A stretch of 64,000 nt of DNA from Sulfurirhabdus autotrophica. Its GTDB lineage: Bacteria; Pseudomonadota; Gammaproteobacteria; Burkholderiales; SMCO01. The stretch covers positions 1 to 64,000 of the forward strand of contig NZ_SMCO01000002.1 in assembly GCF_004346685.1 (NCBI RefSeq), in the 5' to 3' direction. The position numbers and the translations under genes were made by a program. The first letter of the stretch is position 1. Each line of letters begins with the position of its first letter. Under the pieces are notes generated by a model that searched no databases, was not told the DNA's origin, and saw only the letters and a program-made list of their open reading frames with translations. Of this stretch, positions 45,823 to 56,700 are shown in pieces.

Positions 45823-47667
45823 CTAAGCGTGATAGTGTTCAGCTACTTTGCTGATGAACTCATCGACAAATACATGCATGTCAGCAGTAATATCCTTGAT
45901 TTGACTGCCCAGATAGTTATAACCAAACAGTGCCGGAATCGCGACTCCCAGGCCAGCAACTGTCGCCACCAAAGCCGCAGCAATACCTGGCGCAATCGCA
46001 TTAACGTTCACATCCCCACTCGCGGCAATGGCTGCAAAGGTAATCATTACCCCTACCACTGTCCCCAGCAGACCCAGGAATGGCCCACCACTAATAGCAA
46101 TTGTCAGCAATACCATTTTACTATTAAGCCGCTGGTTTTCCCGTATGAGTGTTGCATCCAGACTTGCACGAATAGCATCAATCGCTTGTGGCGAAAGTGT
46201 TTCACCATGCAATTTGGCAGGATCAGTACTTCCAAATCTGTTTTTGATTTCCTGCACACCAACGTGATAAATACGGAATATAGGTGAATTTTTAAAATCA
46301 CCATGAGAACCGAATAATGAATGTGAAAATTCGGATTTGTTGGATTCGTCTACATCCAGTGCACCAGGATCTCGCGCCAGCTTCTTGAATGAATCTGTGA
46401 ACTTTGCATTATCTGCACTCATGCGGTTAATAATCATGCCTTTCCCGATCATGACTATCCAGCTTATGACTGCCATCACCATGAGAATACCGATGACGAC
46501 CCAACCATCCAGCGTCACACTGTGCAAAATTGTGCCAAAGTAGGAGGCGCTTTCAGTTTCGGCGCCTTCTTCTTCGCCTTCGGCAAAGGAAATCATCTTG
46601 GCATCCTGACCTTGTGATAAAGCTTCCGCTTTGATCCACTCAGCAGAGCGCGCTCCATTCAATATCTGCACTTCATCCAATTCACCCTGAAAGAAATGCT
46701 CGCCTGATGCAGTTGCACCCATTACCATATCGCCGTCAAGCGCAACCATTGCTGCGGGCTCAGATGCAACCTGTTTGCCATCAACATAAATCGTTACAGC
46801 ATTTGAAACCGTGACAGCAATATGATGCCAAACGCCCGGCGCAATCAGTACATTACTTTTCACCTCGACCGGTTTTGCACTCTTCAAGCTGACATATAAA
46901 CCAGAGGCGTCCATTCCAATTTCTATGCCACCAGCACTACCTTGCCGAGAAAAAAGCACTTCATCCTTTGCCGCTTCCTCTTTAACCCCGGCCTTGCTTC
47001 CAACTTCTTTGGGCGCATTGACTTTCACCCAGGTCATGAAAGTAAAACCCTTATCGGCCGAAATACTATTGGCAGGAGTCCCGGTTATGACAATTTTGCT
47101 TTTTCCATTGAACGACGCTGAAGACCCAATCACCGAACCACTCTGCATTGTCACACCCTGAGAAGTGATTGGATTGCCATAAGCTGTAGCATCTTTGAAG
47201 CCATTTTTATCTTCAAAATGCAGAACTGCTAACTGGTTAACGTCATAAATACCCTTATCATCACTGACGGTTGCTTTTTCATTACCGTAATACATCCAGA
47301 ATGAATCGGCTTTTGATGCGCCAGCCACTTTGGGTAAGTTCACCCAGATAAGCGCCAGTTCATTTAAAGGATCAAATTTTTCGATATGAAATTTCAGGGG
47401 CGTTTTATCATCACCAGCAACAAAACGAATATCAGAGCCATCCACTTTTGCGTTTGCAAAAGGAAAATTTCCTGTATGCAAACGAACCAGTACCGGAACC
47501 TGGTCAAGACTTTGTTTGATATCTGCTCCGGTCTGGGTCGTGTCCAATTTTACTTGTGTTCGGCTGGCCCAGTCGTTGCTCCATTTAGCTTGAGCCAGGG
47601 TTGGCAAAAGCAAAGCGATAGCAAGGCAACTAATTATTCGTTTCTTTATTAGGATATTTAATTTCAT
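45823..47667 (-). CDS. ExbB fused to DUF2341 and LamG-like domains
   Basis: The 614-residue protein has a signal peptide, a DUF2341 domain (residues ~30-140, WVNLPKVAGASKADSFWMYYG), a LamG/concanavalin-A-like domain (~195-345, APGVWHHIAVTVSNAVTIYVDGK), then the MotA/TolQ/ExbB channel with three membrane helices (GWVVIGILMVMAVISWIVMIG; GPFLGLLGTVVGVMITFAA; IAAALVATVAGLGVAIPALFGY). A periplasmic sugar- or ligand-binding-like region on a proton-channel subunit is unusual. It precedes exbD and tonB and follows tpsA. Confidence 0.9.
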   Translation of the reverse strand: MKLNILIKKRIISCLAIALLLPTLAQAKWSNDWASRTQVKLDTTQTGADIKQSLDQVPVLVRLHTGNFPFANAKVDGSDIRFVAGDDKTPLKFHIEKFDPLNELALIWVNLPKVAGASKADSFWMYYGNEKATVSDDKGIYDVNQLAVLHFEDKNGFKDATAYGNPITSQGVTMQSGSVIGSSASFNGKSKIVITGTPANSISADKGFTFMTWVKVNAPKEVGSKAGVKEEAAKDEVLFSRQGSAGGIEIGMDASGLYVSLKSAKPVEVKSNVLIAPGVWHHIAVTVSNAVTIYVDGKQVASEPAAMVALDGDMVMGATASGEHFFQGELDEVQILNGARSAEWIKAEALSQGQDAKMISFAEGEEEGAETESASYFGTILHSVTLDGWVVIGILMVMAVISWIVMIGKGMIINRMSADNAKFTDSFKKLARDPGALDVDESNKSEFSHSLFGSHGDFKNSPIFRIYHVGVQEIKNRFGSTDPAKLHGETLSPQAIDAIRASLDATLIRENQRLNSKMVLLTIAISGGPFLGLLGTVVGVMITFAAIAASGDVNVNAIAPGIAAALVATVAGLGVAIPALFGYNYLGSQIKDITADMHVFVDEFISKVAEHYHA

Positions 47668-47733
47668 GATGAAAGCTTAATAGATTAATGTTTCAGAATT
47701 GTTATGAAGAAATAACTTGTGCGTAAATAAGGA

Positions 47734-50700
47734 CTATTCACCCAATCCAATGACTTCTACGTTAAGGAAAGAAGGCTTATAAGTTTCCTGTGTCGATCTG
47801 GCTGCATCCCCCAGGTTTTTCGAAATATCACTTCCTGCCTTACCAGCATCCGCACCAGGATTGCTGACCCCGGTTAAGCCGGCTGCAATCGGAGAACTTG
47901 CCACAGGGATACCAGTGGCAGTGCCTGCCACTTGGATATTAGAAGCGCCATCCACTCGCACTGCTGCCAAATGCAGATCACCAGCAGAACCAATACCGGC
48001 ATCACCGGCATTGATAAATCCTTTTGGTGCGATCAGATCTACCGAACCTGCCTTCGCATTGCCTGTTAACAGAACACGAATACCGCTTCCCGTTGCAGCG
48101 CCGCGATATTCCACCTTGGTTGAACCGTCCGCCTGAGGGGTAATAATGGGTGGAGGTACGGATTGAGCCGTTTTTGCCCCTTTACCTGCGTCAATATTGC
48201 CATCGGACGACCAGAGCAGAATATTGCCTCCCTGCAAAGTAAATACCCTTGAAGAATTTACCAGAAAATCTCCGCTGGAAACTGAACGAACATTGCCCCC
48301 CTTCATTGTCACAACACCAATCACGGAAGGCAGTAACGCTTTATCATCTACCTTGGTTGAAATCATCTCCATCGGAATATTGGCAAGACCAGCATTCACT
48401 GCTCCACCCGGAACATAAATATCAATATTGCCACCTCGCTCGGTTTTTATTTGGCTGAAGAAAAGATTCAAGTCACCTTTGTAGCTAGTATTAGGGAACA
48501 AACTACCGATTTCATTGAGTCCAGCTGTGTATTTTTTGATTGGATCAGTTTCTCTACCTGAATCTCTGAGAGCACCAAAAAATGTGTTGGCAAATCCAGT
48601 ATAAATACCGTTATCGGTAAATGTTGCGTTGGAATTTGCATTAGATACCCCCGCGATAACAGTAATATCCGCACCTTGATCAGGTAAGGCCAGATTATTT
48701 TGATTACCTTTGGTGACGGCACCTACAGAATTACCTAAATCAATATTTCTGCCTGCCGTCATCAGCAGCCTGCCAGGTCCGCTCAACTCTATGGTTCGGA
48801 AATTAGTCTTCAGTGAATTGGAATCGTTACGGGGCAAAACATAGTAGATGTCGCGCCCTGCGCTGATGGTCGTTACATCCGAGGCATGCATATTCTGGCC
48901 GAGCAAATCAAGACCAACAATATCCCTTCCGGCTTCAATTAACGCTGATTTTGGAAGCAAATAGGTAGACTCATCTTCCTGAGCTGAACTTTGCGCGATA
49001 ATATCGCCTTTTTCAGCAATAATTCTCACTGGCGTATTATCATTACTATGGAGCAAAGCCGCTGAATGGGCTTCTGGCGTCTTAAGCCTGTATACCAATT
49101 TCTGATTGGTGTCTGTGTACTTGGTTACAGGAGTCGTTACGCCTGGCAATAATCCAGGGTCAAGATCAGACATATTTATCTGACCGTGCGTCGTAATATT
49201 ACCTTCCGCAAGTAAAGACAAGTTACCTGTTGCTGAGGGGAAAAGTGAAAACTGCTTATTTACTTCAATGTTGCCCCCCAAAGCAGTAACTGCCAGGCTG
49301 CCAGGATAGATTAGAAGCGAGTTAAACTCATCGCTTGAATTAGTCAGCTTGGTCAGATTATTCAAGTCGCTAATGTTATTTTCCAGGCTGACATTTCCAG
49401 TAATTGATGTCAGAGCCACTTTACTTGTCGGCGCGTAAGTAAAGAAAAATGAAGTGACACTCTTCTGTCCGCTACCCACGGCATACACCGTAGGGTTCAT
49501 TACAGTGCCTAGATGCAAATCTCCTGAAGAAGTCAGTTTAAAATCGCCGTCGCCAAGAGCTAGAACCGAATAGATAGGGTTACCAGTGATTGTTCCGGAA
49601 ACAATGGATCCGCCAGCCGTTAATTCACCATGACCGCGACCCACATAAAATACACCACTCTTTATATCACCGTCGGCATGTACAGTAAGATCTCCCCCAC
49701 CCTGGACATCTATCTTCGCTGTAGCAACATTACTGCCACTCACTCTACCAGTCGTTGGAATAACAGCCGAGGCATTGGTTATATTTCCACCCGCCACCAG
49801 TTCCAGATCGCCTCCACCCAACGTACCAAAATTCTGCATGAAGCCGCCACTGGTCGTCGTTTTCTTTGTAATTTTATTGGTTGTCGTTACAGGAACTAAA
49901 TGTAACCACCATGAAGGATTTGAATTTGCCGCAAAAGTACTATCAGTATTTACTTGCCCTTGCCGATACAGCCAATCCGTTACTATTTGGTTACTTGTCT
50001 GCCCCTTAATGTCGCCTTGAGCATAAATAGACAAATTGCCGCCATTTTTGGCATAGATAGCCTGTGCATCTGATGCCGTAAATCCAGATAAAGGATCCGC
50101 TGTCTCACCTGCGGTATAGATCGCTGAATTGCTGTTACCGAGCGCTATATTATTTCCTGCTGCAACAGCGATACTGCCTGTACCTGTTCGCACCAGCTTA
50201 TCAGCAGCAATATTGACATTACCTTTATTGCTGCTTGTCAGATTCTCTTTGGATATCAGTGCCAGCGGGTTAGCAGCATTCAAGTCCGCTCCTGCAACCA
50301 GCTTATAGGAGGCAGAAGCTCCGTTTGCCAATGCAGCGGAACTCGTGGACCCGACAAAACCGTCACTTAACGTGCCGTTAATATTAAGGTTACCTGCTGC
50401 GCGAAGTATAAGATCCACCGGTCTGCCTGCAAAATTCCAGCCAGCATTTGTAGCTGGATCAAAAGCAGCAGACAAATTCAGATCGGTATTCAGCGCGAGA
50501 TCACCTGTTGAACGAATTTCAATTCCTGCTCTTAATTGCGCATTGTTTCCCAGTCGTTTCTCAATGGCAGTAGCGTTTGCCATCAAGTTTCCTATGCCGT
50601 TTTGCACCTGACCGGCAGCTAGCGTGCTACTGGTAATGGAGGAGAAATTATCATAAACCGTAACTGCCTCAGCGATGACATCTCTTGCACCATTGGCGAT

Positions 50701-53700
50701 GACAGAGCTGCCCAACTGCGCTGCAATACCCTTAATTCCCTTGCTTGCGTCAGCGGCGTCAACAAGTCCATTATCGACCGGCGCCCGCAATATTACCTTT
50801 CCACCATCTTTGGCAACATTGACCGTTGCGCCAGAAACATCAATCCGGGAGCCAACCTGACCATCCAGCATACCGGATGTCGTGGATAATTCCACAGTAC
50901 CACCGTGGCTTACTTTCCCGTGTGCATTCAAGCTGCTGCCGTTGTACAAAGTGACATTATCCCGAGCAGCAATCAATACATCCCCACCCTTGTCGCCGGA
51001 TGCATCCACCTTGCCCTTTACATCGATCTTGCCCGCATCTGCAGCCAGAATGAACTGATGGGCGTGAGCTTCATCTCCAGCATCGATTTCGATATCACCT
51101 TGACGTACGCGAATATTTCTTTGCTCACCAAAGCTACCCGCCTCAAGTGAGGTATTCAGTGCCGTAAAACTCGTTAACGTTTTACTGTCCTGGGTATAAC
51201 TGCCTTGATGGCTACCGCTCTGAGCGCTACCTTTAACCACCCCTGCCAGATTTACTTTCCCCTGTGTAGCAATTGTAGTCACGCTGCCTGCGTCACCCCC
51301 CTCTTTAGAACCGGAAACATCAATCTCAGCGCCAGATTTAATATCAACATTGCCATTAGCAGAAGTCAAAATCACATGACCACCAGGTGCAGAAACTGTT
51401 ACATCGCCAAATGGTTTTGCTACACCGGCAACATTCATATTTGAGCCAGCACCCAGCGTGACATTATCCTCGGCTGCAATACCAGTAGCAGTGAGTTTGA
51501 CTATACCTGCGGGCAATTCGATATTGCCATTTTGTTCTATGCTTTTTCCGGAAATTGCCAGTCGTCCATTAATAGGTGCATCGGCAAGTGTCAGCGCATT
51601 TACCGATCTGGCTATACTTACTTTCCCGTCTGCCGTCAGACTCTGGTCCGAGTTACTTGCAGTCGTCAATCGGGCTGCTTGCAGCGAGAGATCTCCTCCG
51701 TTTACTTTTAAGCTTCCTGTTCCATTCCCTGAAATTTCTCCATCTGTGATCATTCCCACACTGGCAAAACCACTTACTTGCTTTTCACCTGCACCTACTG
51801 TGACATTGCGTTTTCCAGACAAGCTGAGGGACATACCCGAAACGGGTGCCAATAATGTAGTCGCGCTACCGTTATTTTTCAGCGTGATATCCCCAGCTAC
51901 TAGGCTCGCTTCATTTGCATTTTTGCCATAGCCGCGCAGTCCAGCAGCATCCAGGGAAAGATGATTGATGGTTTGATCCGCGGTAGCGCCACCGACTTTT
52001 ACGTTGCCATAAAAATCAATCGTACTGTAGCTTTTCAAATACAGACTATCGATGCTACCCAATGCTGCAAGCAATGCGTTGGGAAGCGCAAGCCCGTTAG
52101 ACAAACCTGTGGTTTCTCCCAGGTTAATGAGATTGGCTCCAAGGCTCAAACTACCACCATGTATTTTCAGTTCAGCTGCAGATACGGTAGAAAGTGTTGC
52201 ATCCAGCACTATCGACTTGCCATCCAGCACCACATTATTTTGCACATCCAGCGTACCGGTTACCTTGCTGACATTTTCTCGCTTTACTGCGGCATAATCA
52301 CCCGGGGACACACGTAACAAAGCCCCATCTCCATTACCATCGCGCCCTAAAATAAGATTCTGGGAAGCGTCAACGGATCCTGCAGCCTGAATGATACTTC
52401 CTTTGGAAACCGTCAATTTATCTTTGGCGACCAGCAATACTTCCGGTGCTTTTAGTGCATTATCCACACTGGTTGCAATGAACAAGTTATCTGATTTTGT
52501 TGTAATGACCTGACCATCTGATGCAACGCTTCGGGTACCCCCAAGAAGCAAACTTTCTGCGCCAAGACTATTCAAAGAAACTGTATCTATCCCTACATAA
52601 CCAGCAGGTATGTCATTCGCCCCCCCAACAGCCAGGCTCTGCGCAACGATGTCAACAATCGCGCCTTTGCCTCCCGCTTTGTTCGCTATTAATGGCGATC
52701 CACCTAATGAAAACGTCTGAGTGGCTGAAAGTATCAATTGGCCCGCATCCATCGGCAAACGTGGTGTGATTGCGCCACTCACAACATTATCCGTAAAGAA
52801 TTTGTTGCCGTAGGACTCCAGGTAAACCGCTTCTTTTTTAATATCTGTGCCGGTACGCACAGCGAAACCAGAAAAACGTGTCGAGTCATTGACCTGATTC
52901 ACAACTGTACGATAGCCCGCAACGATATTTGTGCCATCAGCCTGAATAATCGGTTGTTGCGGCAACATATCACGGTAGCCGCCTACCGCCTGCACCATGA
53001 AAGCGCCCGGAAGCAACGCATAACGTGCTGGCAAAAGTGTATAAACGCCAGCAGGCAGGCCAGCCATCCCCGACAAATAAACGCTATCGCCCGGTTTAAC
53101 CGTTGACCCCGTATAAGACTGTGCGTCATAAGGAGCATATGTACCATTCAAGCCAGGCATAACCGCAAAAGTATCTGGCGCATTCAAAATATCAACAGAT
53201 CTCGTTGGCGGGCCGGGAAGAAACTCTGTTCCAAATATATCCCCACCGCCGCTGATATCAACTTTGGCACCGGGTTCAACAGTCACATTTTTGCCATCGA
53301 GGGACACAATTTTTTCTGTCGGCTTCAGAATGGCTATTTTTGCATCTTGATTGAGGGTATAAAGCCAATCTTTTCCGTTTGAAGTACCACCAAGGGGAAT
53401 AATCTGGCCTTCTGCTGAAGCTGAAGTAATACTGTCTTTCCCTATCGTCAGGTTTTCGCTTGCTTTAAAAGCGATAGTCCCCAGTGGCGCTTTAATCACA
53501 CCTTCTTGCAGGATATTCGCCGCAACAACCGTCAATTTTCCGCCTGCAGATAGAACTGGCGTATCAACGGCACCCGTTGTAGCAATGCGAATTTGTCCCA
53601 GAGAATCGTTGCTCAGCACGCCAAGGTTAAACTGGGTTAATGTAGTTGGATATATCTGGCGTGCCAGCAATGACAGATCAGACCATGCCGACAATGCGCC

Positions 53701-56700
53701 GGTTAAGGCCGGATTAACCGTATCGTTATTCCAGACACCTTTCAGTCGTATGTCACCATTACTGTTTAACGCGGTATGAGTAAACCCGCTCAGCGCAACA
53801 TTGCCTTCCAGATCGATCAAGTCAGCATTGCCCGTCAGTTTGGCTGTCCCTGTTTGCGCCACTGGAATTGTTTGGTAATTGGCGTCGCTGTTAGCGATAT
53901 GCAAATAACGGGTGTTCAAGTTCACAATTGCATCATGTGTCGCCGCAATGACCGGTGCATCCAGCGTGATTGCACGCGCCGTATCCAGCGACACATCTCC
54001 TGAGAATCGAACCGCCTGCTGGGCCTGTAATTCAACTTGGCTGAAGCCACCAACCTTCAAGCTGTCTGCAGCAACCATCCCCTTGCCGTTGTAGTTCGCA
54101 GTATTAATGACATCTTCTGGTTTAATCCCCGCAGGTAAAAATCCAGCATGCTGCGCCAGAATAATCTGGCGATCATTGGTCGGATAGGGATTAGTGACCT
54201 GATCACTCGGGATTGCCAAATTGTTCTTTGTGTCAACACTGAGACTAAACGTGCCGGCCTGCGCACCCTTGCCGCCTGCCTTGCCAATCATGCTGCCATC
54301 CAGCAACGCACCCTCACGGGTTGAAATGCTGATTGACCCTGCATCACTTGCGACTGCCACAGGCTGATAGCTTGTTCCATTAGCACTTGAACGCAGAATG
54401 TCTACAGTACCGCTTGTGCCGGAAACATCCATAACTGATCCGCTTTCAGCCACTACGTAGCCTTTATTCGCCACGATAGATATTACACCACCATTGAGCA
54501 CTTCACCCTGACGCAAGCCGTTAACGGCGTCAGGGTGCGTTTGATCCGCACCTCTGCTCAACAATTGAGCATTATGATCCAGCCAGATTGACTGATTTGA
54601 AAGAAAACCAACTTCACCGCTAGTACCAGGCGTACCCAGCATGGTTAAATTAATGGCGCCTGCCGGTGCCTCTACCGTGCCACTGAGCGTCATTTGACGA
54701 CCAGCCACAAGATTGACAGTACCCTTCGGCTCTACCCGAAGCACGGCATTTTGCTCCAACTGCAACGTACCACGATTCACGTTATCGGAAGACAAGGTCA
54801 GGCTGACAGGCTTGCGCAAAAGTGGGTCCAGCAAAGCATGTTGGCTAATGGACGCCATTCTGCTGCCTGTCGGTGCCGATTGAGAAGCAGGTTTCAGAAT
54901 CAGGCTTTCAGCCTTTGCATCGATGGTTGTCCCGGCTGCAACAGAGAGTGATTCAATACCATTTACTTTGTATGAATTAAAACCACCTGCAGTGAAAAAA
55001 CGCTCAGGCAGCACTAAAACGCCTGACTCCACTTGGCCACCTATTTTCACCTTGCTTGTAGAAACAGCCAGGCTACCCCCCTTGTTCAGGGCATAACCAC
55101 TTAGGCTTCCATCAAGCGTGAGCGCAGATTCATTTAGTTGCAAGGCAGGCTGCCCCATGCCACTTTTTATCGAAATGGCGCCCGCATCTGCGCCACTACC
55201 CAACTTGCCGTTACCTTTCAGCCACCCCCCGCTGGAAACATCCAGTTTGCTTGTGTTACTTAATACAATATTTGAATAGGCATTGATATCAATTGCACCG
55301 CCTTTAACCAGCAATGGATCTTGTGGAGCAAAACCAGCTGGATAAAGCGAATCATTTATCCAGCCACCGCTTGCATCCAGCACGCCACTGACTGTCACTG
55401 ACTTTCCGGCTTGCCCATTAACACTTTGCGCCTGTAATGTAATCTTGCCGGATTGGGCCGTTATAGAACCCGATACATTCACCTCATTTCCTGCCAGTTT
55501 GACACTACCATCTGGCATATTCAGCCTTGCATCTGCAGCAACATCCACCTTGCCATTGCTGTAAACTTCAAGATTGGAAACCGCGTTTTTACCCATCATG
55601 CCGGCCGATAACTGCACGCTATTGACTCTGTCTGCAGGTAAAGCATTGCCCTGATTAAACCCGGCAAGTAATGGCGCAGCACTCGCCACAATACTGACAT
55701 CCGGTGTTTTGAAATCAGGTGGAACCGAATCGGTTATATGGGATACATCACCAATAACAAGGGTCGCCCCTTTTGGTGCCATGGTGTAGCGTGCTTTGTA
55801 AAGCGCACTGGCAGGGTTGCCAGAATCAATTTCTGAATAGGGCTGTCGCTGATAAATACCCGCTGTGGTCTGGCCGACTATACTGCCATTCAACACCATG
55901 GATGGCGCAAAGAATTGAACCGTACCGGCGTTCTTACCTTCCGTGTATCCAGAAGCCGGATCGCCTCGACCGCTTGCCACGGAGGGTGCAGTCCAAGTTT
56001 TGGTTACGCCCCATTTTGAATAATCACGAGTCAGTACCCCGGCGAAGCCATCGTAAATACGGTCAGGAGATGCTTCACTGATGTCGTACACCACACCTTG
56101 AGAAATCAGTTTGGTGGTATTCAAGAAACCATCAAGGTACTTGATCGACCCGCCAGACACATCGATCTTTCCTCCATCTTTCATGACGATATCGCCTTCC
56201 GAAGCGATTTTTACCGTGCCACCTGTTGAAGTCCGTTCAGCTACAGAGCGTTCGATTTTACTTTCATACCCGGAATAATCGGCAAGTGGCGTCCCTTTAC
56301 TGATATCCACGCTAACGGTTTTGCCATGCAGAAAGCTGTTGCTTTGCAGGGGTGAATCTTTAAGCTCAGCTCCGTACAAATCCACCTGAACCAGATTTCT
56401 TTCAATGGCCACCGGCACATCTTTACTACCGGAAACGTCAATCAAACTGCCGCTATCCAGAAACACCCTGCTACTATTTTTTGCAGTACCTGGCACGGTT
56501 AGCGGCAAATCGAAAGGCTTGAGCGTTAGCGGGTTTTCTACAGCACTTAATGTGACCTGCCCACCCGTTGCGATGATTTTGCTATTTCCCAGCATATTTA
56601 TCTGGTTACCCACCACCTCAACCCGAGAAGGATTAAACTGCTGGGCATCAGGGCTGGTTGCTGTATCTTTCAAATCTGGCAACACTTCCGTAACACTGCC

